A stretch of 40,056 nucleotides of DNA from Hyphomicrobiales bacterium (GCA_003228955.1 QIGN01000051.1:1-40056), one strand, 5' to 3'. Positions 1-8,839 are shown, counted from the first letter of the stretch. The notes: generated by a model not told the origin, from the sequence alone. A program made the numbers and translations.

Positions 1-258
1 GCGCGGGAAAATGAAGGACAGGTGTCCGCCTTTCTTGAGACCCATGAAGATTTCGAGCTGCTTTCCGCAAGCGAAGTCTGGGAAGAATTATTCTCCGGCG
101 CGGCCTCGAAACCCTGGTCGTCGGACGGTTGCACGATCACGCTGACCCCGGCCTCCACGGGTACCGACGGGTTTTTCTTCGCCGTCATGGGGCGGCGGAC
201 AGGCGAGGGAGCGCCGCCATTGCCGACTCAGGATTCTTCCGATAACAACCGCCCATGA
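1..258 (+). CDS. rsmB: 16S rRNA m5C methyltransferase RsmB, C-terminal end (5' truncated by window)
   Basis: An open frame runs from the first base of the window to a TGA at 256-258 and reads [16 protein letters not shown] near its start and [14 protein letters not shown] near its end. That is the usual C-terminal tail of the RsmB/Sun family, in which a cysteine-dependent SAM methyltransferase modifies C967 of 16S rRNA. Only about 85 residues are present; the catalytic cysteines and SAM-binding motifs lie upstream of the window. The stop overlaps the guaA start (ATGA), so the two genes are probably translationally coupled. rsmB next to guaA is a common alphaproteobacterial arrangement. Family assignment rests on this short tail and on the neighbour, so another NOL1/NOP2/Sun-type methyltransferase is possible. 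Confidence 0.75.
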   Translation, partial: ARENEGQVSAFLETHEDFELLSASEVWEELFSGAASKPWSSDGCTITLTPASTGTDGFFFAVMGRRTGEGAPPLPTQDSSDNNRP

Positions 259-1802
259 GCGAACATATTCTGATTATCGATTTCGGCTCCCAGGTGACCC
301 AGCTCATCGCGCGGCGGGTGCGCGAGGCGGGGGTCTATTGCGAGATTGTGCCGTTTCAGAAGGCGGAAGAGGTGTTTGAGGATTTCGCTCCGAAAGCCGT
401 CATTCTGTCCGGCGGTCCCGCCAGCGTCCATGAGGTCGATACGCCGCGCGTGCCCGGCATGGTTTTCGAGGCCGGTTTGCCAATCTTGGGAATCTGTTAT
501 GGCGAACAAGCCATTTGCGGTCAGTTAGGCGGAAAGGTTGAACCTTCCAGTGAACGCGAATTCGGCCGCGCTTTTGTCGATGTCAAAAAGGACAGCGCGC
601 TGTTCGAGGGCATCTGGGCGCCCGGTGAGCGGCATCAGGTGTGGATGAGCCATGGCGATAAAATCTCCGCCATACCTGATGGGTTCGACGTAGTCGCCAC
701 GTCGGACAATGCGCCCTTCGCCGCCATCGCCAATGAGGAGCGGCGCATCTATGGCGTCCAGTTCCACCCTGAAGTGATGCACACGCCGGACGGGGCAAAG
801 CTGCTGGCGAATTTTGCACTCAAAATTGCGGGCTGCGCCGGCGACTGGACCATGGCGCATTTCCGCTCCGAGGCGGTTGCCAAAATCCGCGAGGCCGTGG
901 GGGCCGGAAAGGTCATTTGCGGCCTCTCGGGCGGGGTCGACTCCGCCGTCGCGGCGGTGCTCATCCACGAGGCCGTCGGTGACCAGCTCACCTGCATTTT
1001 CGTCGATCACGGGCTGATGCGTTTGAACGAGGGGGATGAAGTCGTCTCGATGTTTCGCGGGTCCTACAATATCCCGCTGGTGCATGTGGAGGCGAGCGAG
1101 CGGTTTATCGGCGCCCTTGAAGGCGTCGATGACCCGGAGAAAAAACGCAAGATTATCGGCGGGCTGTTCATTGATGTGTTCGATGAAGAGGCGGGGAAGC
1201 TCGGCGGCGCCGATTTTCTCGCGCAAGGAACGCTTTATCCCGATGTTATCGAAAGCGTGTCCTTCACCGGCGGGCCGTCCGTCACCATCAAGTCGCATCA
1301 CAATGTGGGCGGCTTGCCCGAGCGCATGAATCTCAAACTGGTCGAGCCCTTGCGCGAGCTCTTCAAGGATGAGGTGAGGGTATTGGGGCAAGAACTTGGA
1401 TTGCCGGATAAATTCGTTGGCCGCCATCCGTTCCCCGGGCCCGGCCTGGCGATCCGAATTCCCGGCGCGATCACTCAGCAAAAGCTCGACACCCTGCGAA
1501 AAGCCGACGCCATCTATCTCGATGAAATCCAAAAAGCCGGACTGTATGACGCCATCTGGCAGGCCTTCGCCGTGCTGCTGCCGGTACAGACCGTCGGCGT
1601 CATGGGCGATGCGCGGACGTACGAATCCGTCTGCGCCTTGCGCGCGGTGAATTCATCGGACGGCATGACGGCGGATTATTACGGCTTCGACCATGAATTC
1701 CTGAGCCGCGCCGCCACCCGCATCATCAACGAGGTGAAGGGCATCAACCGCGTGGTCTACGACATCACGTCAAAACCGCCCGGGACCATTGAGTGGGAGT
1801 AG
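255..1802 (+). CDS. guaA: GMP synthase (glutamine-hydrolysing)
   Basis: This enzyme makes GMP from XMP, ATP and glutamine, the last step of guanine nucleotide synthesis in the cytoplasm. The 515-residue length is normal. The N-terminal class I glutamine amidotransferase domain (about residues 1-195) has the nucleophile Cys81 in GICYGEQ and the His171/Glu173 pair in QFHPEV. The ATP-pyrophosphatase domain has its P-loop SGGVDS at 225-230. The C-terminal dimerisation domain ends in the usual PPGTIEWE. The ATG overlaps the rsmB stop by 4 nt, supporting both the start choice and coupling. The gene is followed by a 237-nt gap full of inverted repeats and then by a convergent gene, so transcription probably ends there. 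Confidence 0.98.
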   Translation: MSEHILIIDFGSQVTQLIARRVREAGVYCEIVPFQKAEEVFEDFAPKAVILSGGPASVHEVDTPRVPGMVFEAGLPILGICYGEQAICGQLGGKVEPSSEREFGRAFVDVKKDSALFEGIWAPGERHQVWMSHGDKISAIPDGFDVVATSDNAPFAAIANEERRIYGVQFHPEVMHTPDGAKLLANFALKIAGCAGDWTMAHFRSEAVAKIREAVGAGKVICGLSGGVDSAVAAVLIHEAVGDQLTCIFVDHGLMRLNEGDEVVSMFRGSYNIPLVHVEASERFIGALEGVDDPEKKRKIIGGLFIDVFDEEAGKLGGADFLAQGTLYPDVIESVSFTGGPSVTIKSHHNVGGLPERMNLKLVEPLRELFKDEVRVLGQELGLPDKFVGRHPFPGPGLAIRIPGAITQQKLDTLRKADAIYLDEIQKAGLYDAIWQAFAVLLPVQTVGVMGDARTYESVCALRAVNSSDGMTADYYGFDHEFLSRAATRIINEVKGINRVVYDITSKPPGTIEWE

Positions 1803-1842
1803 GGTGAGGAAAATTGTTATTTGATGTAAGCCATCTTCTCCC

Positions 1843-1863
1843 CCTCCCCCTCGCGGGGAGGGG
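1843..1863. repeat. C-rich/G-rich hairpin in guaA 3' gap
   Basis: CCCTCCCC at 1843-1850 pairs perfectly with GGGAGGG plus its neighbouring G at 1856-1863 across a 5-nt loop. It lies about 40 nt after the guaA stop. There is no T-run, so it is not a classical terminator. Similar hairpins occur at 2001-2023 and 39222-39254. Confidence 0.55.
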
Positions 1864-1890
1864 TTAGGAGCGGGGGGTATTGGTTGTTAT

Positions 1891-1970
1891 TCTGGACCCC
1901 CGTTTTCACGGGGGTTTCGAGTCGCGTAGAATCAACAAACAATCGAAATCCCCGTGTAAACGGGATCTAG
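1891..1970. repeat. Nested inverted-repeat pair (REP-like), copy A
   Basis: The arm at 1891-1920 and the reverse complement of 1943-1970 are nearly the same sequence. Each arm is itself a hairpin: ACCCCCG/CGGGGGT in the left arm, and ATCCCG/CGGGGAT with one bulged base in the right arm. The arms are separated by 22 nt. One C-G pair of the left arm is T-A in the right arm, so pairing is kept. The element fills the gap between the convergent guaA and dksA-like genes and resembles the pair at 39102-39203. It could form a strong structure at the 3' ends of both transcripts. Confidence 0.65.
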
Positions 1971-2000
1971 CCAATATCTACTCCGTCACCCCGCCCTTGA

Positions 2001-2023
2001 TCCCTCCCTGTCCAGGGGAGGGA
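2001..2023. repeat. C-rich/G-rich hairpin before dksA-like gene 3' end
   Basis: TCCCTCCC at 2001-2008 pairs with GGGAGGGA at 2016-2023 over a 7-nt loop. It lies just past the stop of the minus-strand dksA-like gene and could act as its transcript end, although no T-run is seen on either side. It is related in composition to the hairpins at 1843 and 39222. Confidence 0.5.
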
Positions 2024-2039
2024 GAATTTCGGTGCCGGC

Positions 2040-2381
2040 CTACCGCCCGGCGCATTTGATGCAATGGGTCGCGGCCGGATCGACTGCCAGCCGTTTTTCG
2101 CCAATATCCTCTCCGCATTCGCCGCAGGCGCCATACTCGTCTTCATCCAGACGTTCCAGAGCTTTCTCGATGCGGGAAATCTCAACGGCCCGCTGGCGTT
2201 CGGTGGCTTGCGCCATGGCCTGCTGCTGCAGGGCGTCCATGCGCGACAGCCTTCCCACGCTGGCCTGATCCAGCGTCACGGTCTCGCGCGCTTCCGCCGA
2301 CCCCTCGCTGAGCTTTTCCAGCTCCTCGCGGCGCGCGGTCAATGCGTTGCGGGCCTTTTTGCCGTCCAGTGTCACCGTCAT
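2040..2381 (-). CDS. DksA/TraR-family C4 zinc-finger protein
   Basis: This 113-residue protein has a long helical N-terminal half rich in Glu, Arg and Gln, followed by a four-cysteine zinc finger: Cys86 and Cys89 in CGEC, Cys107 and Cys110 in CIKC. That layout fits the DksA/TraR family, whose members bind RNA polymerase in the secondary channel. It is shorter than typical DksA (about 150 residues), and the usual acidic coiled-coil tip is not obvious, so it may be a short paralogue rather than the main ppGpp cofactor. The start ATG has an AAGG-type ribosome binding site a few bases upstream. It converges on guaA and diverges from panB. Confidence 0.85.
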   Translation of the reverse strand: MTVTLDGKKARNALTARREELEKLSEGSAEARETVTLDQASVGRLSRMDALQQQAMAQATERQRAVEISRIEKALERLDEDEYGACGECGEDIGEKRLAVDPAATHCIKCAGR

Positions 2382-2580
2382 GCCTTTCGCGGATTGATGC
2401 CAATTGATCCGAGGCTAGCAGACGCGGACGGGAATATGGCAAAAATCGTTTGGGCGGGACCACATGGCGCAGGGCCTTTATTGCAGTGCAAAAAAAGCCT
2501 ATATCAAGGGCGGATATTCGATTTTGCCCGGATACCGCATCCGCATTTCACCCGCGTACAACATGGAGGCCGTTTATCCC

Positions 2581-3441
2581 ATGTCGATACAAAAGCCCGT
2601 CAAACGCATTGCTGCTCCCGATATTGCCGCGCGAAAGGGCGGAGAGCCAATCGTTTCGCTGACCGCCTATCATGCGCATACAGCCCGGATTCTGGACCCT
2701 TGCGTGGATTTTCTGCTTGTGGGGGACTCGCTCGGCATGGTCATGCACGGGTTTGAAAGCACCGTGCCCGTGCCGCTGGATCTGATGATCATGCATGGCG
2801 CCGCGGTGGTCCGCGGGTCTGCCCGCGCGCTGGTCGTCGTCGATATGCCGTTCGGCTCCTATGAGGAAAGCCCGAATCTCGCATTTCGCAATGCGGCGCG
2901 GGTGATGAAGGAAACCGGCTGCGGCGCGGTGAAGCTCGAGGGCGGCTCGCGCATGGGCGAGACCATCCACTATCTGACCGAGCGCGGTATCCCGGTGATG
3001 GCGCATATCGGGCTGACCCCGCAATCGGTGCATGTCATGGGCGGCTTCAAGACCCAGGGGCGAAAACGCGATGAATGGGCGGCTATCGAGGAAGACGCCA
3101 GGGTTATCGCGGAATCGGGCGCATTTTCAGTGGTGCTGGAGGGCATGGCCGAATTGCTCGCCGCGCGGATCACCAAATCCTGCCCGGTTCCCACAATCGG
3201 TATTGGCGCCTCGGCGGAATGCGACGGGCAGATTCTTGTGCTGGAGGATATGCTCGGTCTGTCGCCGCGCATTCCAAAATTCGTCAAGGAATTCGCGCAG
3301 ATCGGCGATGCGATCGAAAGCGCCGTTCAGTCCTATGCGGATGATGTGCGCGCGCGCCGCTTTCCGGCCAGCGAACATACTTATGGCATGAAGGGCGACA
3401 CGAAAACGGTCACGAAAAAGACCAAAATGACAGGCAGCTAA
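2581..3441 (+). CDS. panB: 3-methyl-2-oxobutanoate hydroxymethyltransferase
   Basis: PanB transfers a hydroxymethyl group from 5,10-methylene-tetrahydrofolate to ketoisovalerate, giving ketopantoate for pantothenate and CoA synthesis. The 286 residues form one TIM-barrel. Visible family motifs are [16 protein letters not shown] (Asp49, metal ligand), DMPFGSY (Asp88, metal ligand), AVKLEGG (Lys118, Glu120), AHIGLTPQS and the candidate catalytic Glu187 in VLEGMAE. The open frame begins at 2464, but I chose the ATG at 2581 because homologues start just before the APDI..RKG motif and GGAGG lies 11 nt upstream. A basic tail of about 15 residues ([14 protein letters not shown]) extends past the usual end. 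panC is not adjacent. Confidence 0.95.
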   Translation: MSIQKPVKRIAAPDIAARKGGEPIVSLTAYHAHTARILDPCVDFLLVGDSLGMVMHGFESTVPVPLDLMIMHGAAVVRGSARALVVVDMPFGSYEESPNLAFRNAARVMKETGCGAVKLEGGSRMGETIHYLTERGIPVMAHIGLTPQSVHVMGGFKTQGRKRDEWAAIEEDARVIAESGAFSVVLEGMAELLAARITKSCPVPTIGIGASAECDGQILVLEDMLGLSPRIPKFVKEFAQIGDAIESAVQSYADDVRARRFPASEHTYGMKGDTKTVTKKTKMTGS

Positions 3442-3605
3442 GCTCTGGAATTACGCGGTTAACCAATATTCGAGCCCGTCGTTCCCCCGTTTGCTTAACG
3501 GCGTCTGGCGCGGTATCAATTGAGCCGAAAATCCGGACTTGCAGGAGCGTGGGTCCGGGTGCGGGAATATTCTGATTTTTACCAGCAATGGACGCGGGTC
3601 GCGCT

Positions 3606-4286
3606 ATGAGTGACGAAAGTTTTATCCGTGAAGTCGACGACGCGGTCCGGCAGGACCAGCTCAAGAAGCTGTGGGACAAATTCGGCCTCCTGTTTGTGGG
3701 TGGCGCGGTCACCATCGTCGCGGGCGTGGGCGGCTACAAATACTGGACTTTCTGGTCGGCCGAGCAGGCAAGCAAGGCGGGCGGGCGTTTTATCGGTGCT
3801 ATTACCCTGCTGGAGGACGGCAGGAACGCCGAGGCGATCGAAGTCTTCAGGTCTCTGGCCGATGAGGGGCCAAGCGGGTACCGAGATCTTGCCCGGTTGC
3901 GTCTCGCCGCCATTTACGCGAAGGACGGCAAATCGGGCGAAGCCGTAAAGATCTATGATGTGCTGGCGTCGGAATCCGGCATCGACAAGGTCCAGAAGGG
4001 GTTTGCCGTTATTCAGGCCGCGACGCTCCGGCTTGATGACGCGCCCTTCGATGAAATGAGCAAACGCCTCGAGGCGCTGGCCGTCGCGGGCAATCACTGG
4101 CGTCATTCCGCGCGCGAGCTTCTTGGGCTGTCCGCCTTTCGAACGGGTAAAAGGACCATCGCCGAGCGCTATTTCAATGTGATGCTGCGCGATGAACAGA
4201 CACCCGCCAATATGCGCAGGCGCGCGGAAATGATGTTGTCTCTTCTGGTTCAGTCCGCCGGCACGCCTGCCCCGGCCGGCAATTAA
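3606..4286 (+). CDS. YfgM-like membrane-anchored TPR-type protein
   Basis: This 226-residue protein starts with a short cytoplasmic stretch (SDESFIREVDDAVRQDQL), then one transmembrane segment at about residues 26-45, then a helical periplasmic region with TPR-like pairs. It fits the YfgM/DUF2659 type, an ancillary SecYEG partner linked to periplasmic chaperones in gammaproteobacteria. The frame is open from 3588, but the ATG at 3606 matches the conserved MSDESFIREV start; neither has a strong ribosome binding site. The order yfgM-like, bamB, der is conserved widely and supports the call. It is 10 nt from bamB, so they probably share a transcript. The exact function in this group is inferred from synteny. 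Confidence 0.85.
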   Translation: MSDESFIREVDDAVRQDQLKKLWDKFGLLFVGGAVTIVAGVGGYKYWTFWSAEQASKAGGRFIGAITLLEDGRNAEAIEVFRSLADEGPSGYRDLARLRLAAIYAKDGKSGEAVKIYDVLASESGIDKVQKGFAVIQAATLRLDDAPFDEMSKRLEALAVAGNHWRHSARELLGLSAFRTGKRTIAERYFNVMLRDEQTPANMRRRAEMMLSLLVQSAGTPAPAGN

Positions 4287-4296
4287 CGGTTCTGGG

Positions 4297-5622
4297 ATGC
4301 GCTCTCAAGGACTGCGCTCGCTGATTGTTCTGCTTTCCCTGTCGCTGGGGCCTCTGATGCTGGCAGGTTGCGGCGGTGTGCCCAAGAGCCTTAACCCGTT
4401 CAAGAAGGAAGAGGAGAAGCTGCCGGGGGAGCGGATTTCCGTCCTCAAGGCGCAGAAAGGATTCGAGGTTGACGCTTCGCTTGCGAAAAAACCCGTTAAC
4501 CTGCCGGCCCCGCGGAGCAATGCGGACTGGGATCAGCCGGGCGGTGTGGCGTCAAATGCGCCCGGACATCTCGCCTTCGGCGGCGGACTGGGGTCTGTCT
4601 GGAGCGCGGATATAGGCACTGGGTCCAGCGATGAGGGTCGCCTGACCGCCAGTCCCATAGTTTACCGGAACAAGATTTACTCGCTGGATACCGAGGGCGT
4701 CGTCTCGGCCTTCGCTGCGTCCGGCGGATCGAGGTTGTGGCGCGTGAGCCTTGCGCCGCAGAGTGAGAAGGGCAACGAAGGATTCGGTGGCGGAATGGCC
4801 GCGAGTGGCGGGCGTATATTCGTGACCACTGGATTTGGTATCGTTGTTGCGCTCAACGCGGACAATGGCACGGTAGAGTGGACACGCAAGATCGGCGTGC
4901 CGCTTCGCTCTTCGCCGACGGCGATCGAGGGAAATCTGTTCTTCGTTTCCTCCGAGAGCAAGCTCTACGCTCTTTCCACGGTGGATGGCGTGGAGTTGTG
5001 GACATTCCGCGGGTTGCCGGAATCCGCCTCGCTGTTGAGCAATGTCTCTCCCGCGGTTTCCGGCGATACGATGGTCGTCCCATACCCGTCAGGCGAGGTT
5101 ATTGCCTACAATATTAAGGCCAAACAACAGATCTGGGCAGAATCCGTGTCGCGAACGCGCGGCGGCTCTTCGCTTGCTTCTCTGTCCGATCCCGCGCGTC
5201 CTGTCATAGACCGGGGCGTGGTTTTCGCGGTCGGTCATTCCGGGCGCATGATCGCGACATCCCTGAAATCCGGCGAACGCCTGTGGACGAAAACAGTACA
5301 GGGTACACAGATGCCCTGGCCCGCGGGAGATCTGGTTTATGTCGTCGACATAAACGGTGTGTTGATGGCATTGGCGCGCAAGGACGGCCGGGTGCGCTGG
5401 CTGACCGAGCTCCCGGCCACGTCGCGATGGAATGGACCCATACTTGCGGGGGGGCGGCTATGGCTCGTCTCGGTGGAAGGTGTCATGGTCAGCGTTGACG
5501 CGAAAACAGGAAGCATCGTGACCCAGCGCAATCTTGGCACGCCGGTATTTATCGCGCCGATCGTGGCGGCGGGACGGATGTATGTCCTCACCGACAAGGC
5601 GCGCCTGCTGGCCTTGAACTAG
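4297..5622 (+). CDS. bamB: Outer-membrane assembly lipoprotein BamB
   Basis: BamB is the beta-propeller lipoprotein of the BAM complex that folds outer-membrane proteins. The N terminus is a lipoprotein signal peptide with lipobox LAGC and acylated Cys25. The remaining 415 residues carry repeated PQQ/WD-like blades, recognisable by recurring motifs such as VSAFAASGGSRLWRVSL, VVALNADNGTVEWTRKI and LYALSTVDGVELWTF. The 441-residue length is slightly above the roughly 390 of the E. coli protein, from a longer linker after the lipobox. It sits between the YfgM-like gene and der, the usual arrangement. No strong Shine-Dalgarno sequence precedes the ATG, which suggests coupling to the gene upstream. 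Confidence 0.95.
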   Translation: MRSQGLRSLIVLLSLSLGPLMLAGCGGVPKSLNPFKKEEEKLPGERISVLKAQKGFEVDASLAKKPVNLPAPRSNADWDQPGGVASNAPGHLAFGGGLGSVWSADIGTGSSDEGRLTASPIVYRNKIYSLDTEGVVSAFAASGGSRLWRVSLAPQSEKGNEGFGGGMAASGGRIFVTTGFGIVVALNADNGTVEWTRKIGVPLRSSPTAIEGNLFFVSSESKLYALSTVDGVELWTFRGLPESASLLSNVSPAVSGDTMVVPYPSGEVIAYNIKAKQQIWAESVSRTRGGSSLASLSDPARPVIDRGVVFAVGHSGRMIATSLKSGERLWTKTVQGTQMPWPAGDLVYVVDINGVLMALARKDGRVRWLTELPATSRWNGPILAGGRLWLVSVEGVMVSVDAKTGSIVTQRNLGTPVFIAPIVAAGRMYVLTDKARLLALN

Positions 5623-5645
5623 CTAACAAGCACGGGCCGGGACCT

Positions 5646-7016
5646 ATGGTTGCCAAAATTGCCATTGTGGGACGGCCCAATGTGGGTAAATCGACCCTGT
5701 TCAACCGTCTGACCGGAAAGCGCCTCGCGCTGGTTCACGAGGCGCCGGGCCTGACCCGCGACCGGCGCGCGGGCGATGCGGTCATCGGGTCCTTGAGGGT
5801 CCGTCTGATCGATACCGCGGGCCTTGAAGAAGCCGGCGAAGGCACAATTCAGGCGCGGATGCGCGACCAGACGGAAGCTGCGCTCAAGGAAGCCGATATT
5901 CTTCTTTTCGTCATGGATGCCCGCGCCGGCGTCGTTCCGGCGGATGAATTTTTTGCCGGTCTGGCGCGCTCTTCGGGCAAACCGGTCATCCTGGCGGCCA
6001 ACAAATGCGAGGGCCGGACCGGCCTGAGCGGCAGTTATGAGGCTTTTTCGCTGGGCGTCGGTGAACCCATCGCAATTTCGGCGGAACACGGACAGGGTTT
6101 GATCGAGCTGGAAGCGGCCATCGAAGCGGCCTGGGCGGAGATTTCCGGCGGCGTGGGCGACCCGCGCGATGCGGAAGGCGATATTGATGCCGAACCCGAA
6201 GACCGGCCGCTGCGCATCGCGATTGTCGGCCGGCCGAATGTCGGCAAGTCGACGCTGGTGAATGCAATCCTGGGAGAGGACCGGCTGATTACCGGTCCGG
6301 AAGCGGGGCTGACCCGAGATTCCATTTCGGTGGAGTTGTCCTGGAAGGGGCAGGACATGCGGCTGTTCGATACCGCCGGACTGCGCCGCAAGGCCAGGGT
6401 CAAGGCCGGGCCTGAATATCTGTCCGTCGGCGATGCGCTGCGGGCCATTCAGTTCGCGGAGATTGTTATCCTGCTGGTGGATGCGCTGGCGCCTCTCGAA
6501 AAACAGGATTTGCAGATTGCGGATCTCGTCGAGCGAGAGGGCCGCGCGCTTGTTATCGCCGTCAACAAATGGGACCTGGTAGGCAACAAGAGCGAGCAGC
6601 TCAAGGAGTTGCAGCGCGAGATTGAACGGCTCGTGCCGCAGATCAGGGGAGTGCGGCTCGTTCCTGTATCCGCTCTGAAATCGAATGGCCTGACCAAACT
6701 CATGACAGCCGTTCTGGACATTTACGAGGTCTGGAACCGCCGTATTCCCACCGCCGAACTCAATCGCTGGCTTGCCGGGATGCAGGAACGCCACCCGCCG
6801 CCCGCGGTGCGCGGCAAGCGCATCCGTTTGCGCTTCATGACCCAGCCCAATGCGCGCCCGCCAACCTTTATCGTGTTTTCCTCACGCGCGGAAAAACTGC
6901 CCGAATCCTATCGCCGGTATCTTACGCACGGGCTGCGGACGGCTTTCGATCTGCTGGCCGTGCCCATCAGGCTCAATATGCGCAAGAGCAAGAACCCCTA
7001 TGCATCGAAACGCTAG
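5646..7016 (+). CDS. der: Ribosome-assembly GTPase Der (EngA)
   Basis: Der is a double-domain GTPase needed for 50S subunit maturation. Both G domains are complete. The first has GRPNVGKS at 9-16, DTAG at 56-59 and NKCE at 119-122; the second has GRPNVGKS at 195-202, DTAG at 242-245 and NKWD at 307-310. A KH-like C-terminal domain follows (about 360-456). The first domain's G4 motif ends in Glu instead of the usual Asp, which I believe is common in alphaproteobacterial Der. The acidic linker between domains (about 170-187) is of normal length. The gene lies 23 nt after bamB, in the expected order. Confidence 0.98.
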   Translation: MVAKIAIVGRPNVGKSTLFNRLTGKRLALVHEAPGLTRDRRAGDAVIGSLRVRLIDTAGLEEAGEGTIQARMRDQTEAALKEADILLFVMDARAGVVPADEFFAGLARSSGKPVILAANKCEGRTGLSGSYEAFSLGVGEPIAISAEHGQGLIELEAAIEAAWAEISGGVGDPRDAEGDIDAEPEDRPLRIAIVGRPNVGKSTLVNAILGEDRLITGPEAGLTRDSISVELSWKGQDMRLFDTAGLRRKARVKAGPEYLSVGDALRAIQFAEIVILLVDALAPLEKQDLQIADLVEREGRALVIAVNKWDLVGNKSEQLKELQREIERLVPQIRGVRLVPVSALKSNGLTKLMTAVLDIYEVWNRRIPTAELNRWLAGMQERHPPPAVRGKRIRLRFMTQPNARPPTFIVFSSRAEKLPESYRRYLTHGLRTAFDLLAVPIRLNMRKSKNPYASKR

Positions 7017-7060
7017 GACCTTTGTCAACGGGTCCTGAAGCCTGTAAAACTTTTCCCATC

Positions 7061-7525
7061 ATGCCGGACGCCAAACGCACAGAGGTTCTTTTCTATCACC
7101 TTGAGCACACCCCGCTTGAACGCGTGCTGCCCGGCCTGCTGGAAAAGACGCTCAAGCGCGGCTGGCGCGCGGTCGTCCAGGCGGGGTCTCCCGAACGCGT
7201 CGAGGCGCTCGATGCGGCACTTTGGACCTATCGCGATGGCTCCTTTCTGCCCCACGGCACATCGAGCGACGGCGCTGCGCATGAGCAGCCCATATTTCTT
7301 ACTTCCGGTCCGGAAAGCCCAAATGGCGCAACCGTCCGCTTCTTTGTCGATGGCTGCGATGCGGATGATCTTTCCGCATACGAGCGTGCGGTCTATCTGT
7401 TCGATGGCCGTGACGAGGCGGCGCTCGCGCAGGCCCGCACCCAATGGAAAAATGCAAAAGACGCCGGGCACGAGGTTACCTACTGGCAGCAGGGCGCGCA
7501 GGGCGGGTGGGAGCAAAAAGCGTGA
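7061..7525 (+). CDS. holC: DNA polymerase III chi subunit
   Basis: HolC links the clamp loader to single-strand binding protein. The 154-residue protein begins TEVLFYHLEHTPLERVLPGL and continues with RGWRAVVQAGSPERVEALDAALW, which is the typical HolC layout: an N-terminal beta-strand, a helix, then the lysine/arginine-rich SSB-facing region. The motif PIFLTSG and the later YLFDGRDE are also family-like. The open frame reaches 7022 with a TTG, but the ATG at 7061 gives the usual N terminus. The gene follows der by 44 nt and its stop overlaps the next gene (GTGA), so it is probably co-transcribed with the methyltransferase. Confidence 0.9.
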   Translation: MPDAKRTEVLFYHLEHTPLERVLPGLLEKTLKRGWRAVVQAGSPERVEALDAALWTYRDGSFLPHGTSSDGAAHEQPIFLTSGPESPNGATVRFFVDGCDADDLSAYERAVYLFDGRDEAALAQARTQWKNAKDAGHEVTYWQQGAQGGWEQKA

Positions 7526-8229
7526 GCCGTAACTCAGACGATGAACTCGAAGAGCGCAAGGAAGAGGGCCGCCGCCGCGCTGATGCGCTGAGGAAACATT
7601 ATGTGGAGAGCGGCGATCCCATGGGTTGGTTTGAAGCCATTTACAGCCAGGCCGAGGGCGAAGCGGCGCTCGTTCCCTGGGGGCATGAAGTGGCGCGCCC
7701 TGAATTCGTCGAATGGCTGGAGGGATTGTCCGGAAACCGGCGGCGGGGAAGGGCGCTCGATATCGGCTGCGGGCTGGGCGACAACGCCGCGCGTCTGGCT
7801 CAGGCGGGTTTCGAGGTCACGGCGTTCGATCTGTCCCAAACAGCGATCGGGTGGGCGGCAAAACGGTTCCCCGGCCTCGGGATCGACTGGCGCACGGCCG
7901 ATCTGGCCGATCCCCCGGTGGAATTTCAGGGCGCCTTTGATCTTGTCAATGAGACCTACACCTTGCAGGCACTGCGTCCGCCAATTCGCGAAGCGGCCAT
8001 CCAGGCGCTGGCGGGTTTTGTAAAGCCGGGTGGCACATTGCTGATCGTGGGACGGGGGCGGCATGAAGATGAACCCGAGGACCCGCCGCCCTGGCCGCTG
8101 TTGCGCGGCGAACTGGACTGCCTCGTTGAGACGGGGTTGACGCTGGTCGGGTTCGAGGATTTCCACACCGATCGCAAGGGCTGCCCCGTACGTCATTTCC
8201 GTATCGAATATACGCGGCCCAAGAGATAG
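7522..8229 (+). CDS. SAM-dependent methyltransferase (class I)
   Basis: The 235-residue protein has a Rossmann-like SAM-binding core: motif I ALDIGCGLGDNAARLA, then VTAFDLS (acidic ribose-binding Asp), then DLVNETYTLQAL and KPGGTLLIVGRG. These are standard for class I methyltransferases of the Methyltransf_11/25 type. The substrate is unknown. The GTG start at 7522 overlaps the holC stop and has GGGAG about 10 nt upstream, which is better than the in-frame ATG at 7444 inside holC. It is followed by the FetA-like ATPase gene after 13 nt, so one transcript may carry holC, this gene and the ABC exporter. Homologues are often simply annotated as class I methyltransferases. Confidence 0.85.
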   Translation: MSRNSDDELEERKEEGRRRADALRKHYVESGDPMGWFEAIYSQAEGEAALVPWGHEVARPEFVEWLEGLSGNRRRGRALDIGCGLGDNAARLAQAGFEVTAFDLSQTAIGWAAKRFPGLGIDWRTADLADPPVEFQGAFDLVNETYTLQALRPPIREAAIQALAGFVKPGGTLLIVGRGRHEDEPEDPPPWPLLRGELDCLVETGLTLVGFEDFHTDRKGCPVRHFRIEYTRPKR

Positions 8230-8242
8230 AAGGGAATACCGG

Positions 8243-8839
8243 GTGCTTCGCGCCGAATTGCTCGAAGTCTACGGACTGGACCCGGTCTCTTTCGAAGTTG
8301 CCGGGGGAGAGTGCCTTGCCGTTCAGGGGCCTTCAGGATCGGGCAAGACGGTTTTGCTGCGGGCGCTGGCCGATCTTGATCCCGTGGCGGGGCGGATTTT
8401 TCTGGACGGCGCCGAGCGCAATGGGTTTTCCGGCCCTGAGTGGCGTAAACGGGTGCGCTATGCGGCCGCGGAACCCGGCTGGTGGGGCGAAACCCCGCGA
8501 GAGCATTTTTCTCAAGGCGAGGGGCTGGACCAACTCGTGACCACGCTGGGTTTGAAAACCATCCAGCTCGATCAAGGTCTCTCACGGCTTTCCACCGGAG
8601 AGCGCCAGCGCATGGCGCTCGTCCGCGCCATGATTGACGCGCCATCGGTTTTGCTGCTGGACGAGCCAACAGGCGCTCTGGACGCCAAAGCCACCGCGCA
8701 AGCCGAAAGAGTGATCGCGCGGCAATTAAAAAAGGGCCGTGCCGTCATTCTCGTCAGTCACGACCCCGCCCAGATCAGGCGCCTGGCCACCCGTAAGCTC
8801 ACCATATCCGGCGGCCGGGCGAGGATGGGCCGCGCATGA
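8243..8839 (+). CDS. FetA-like ABC transporter ATP-binding protein
   Basis: This short 198-residue ATPase drives the membrane protein encoded next, forming a FetAB/YbbLM-type exporter; in E. coli that pair is linked to iron efflux and oxidative stress resistance. It has Walker A GPSGSGKT (29-36), signature LSTGE (116-120), Walker B VLLLDE (136-141) and H-loop His173. The Q-loop position reads AAAEPGWWGET, with Glu77 where Gln is expected. The GTG start is supported by AAGGGAA about 7 nt upstream. The stop overlaps the next ATG (ATGA), indicating coupling. The transported substrate is not shown by the sequence. Confidence 0.87.
   Translation: MLRAELLEVYGLDPVSFEVAGGECLAVQGPSGSGKTVLLRALADLDPVAGRIFLDGAERNGFSGPEWRKRVRYAAAEPGWWGETPREHFSQGEGLDQLVTTLGLKTIQLDQGLSRLSTGERQRMALVRAMIDAPSVLLLDEPTGALDAKATAQAERVIARQLKKGRAVILVSHDPAQIRRLATRKLTISGGRARMGRA

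Noticed and set aside
525-1532. 335-residue open frame antisense to guaA
   Set aside because: It is a shadow of guaA: the guaA frame has all catalytic motifs, while the antisense product lacks any recognisable domain and such long antisense frames are expected in GC-rich DNA.
1803-2039. CRISPR array
   Set aside because: The repeats are inverted, of different lengths and unequally spaced; there are no regular direct repeats or spacers.
5619-6794. 391-residue open frame antisense to der
   Set aside because: Der is complete on the plus strand with both GTPase domains; the antisense frame is explained by GC-rich codon bias.
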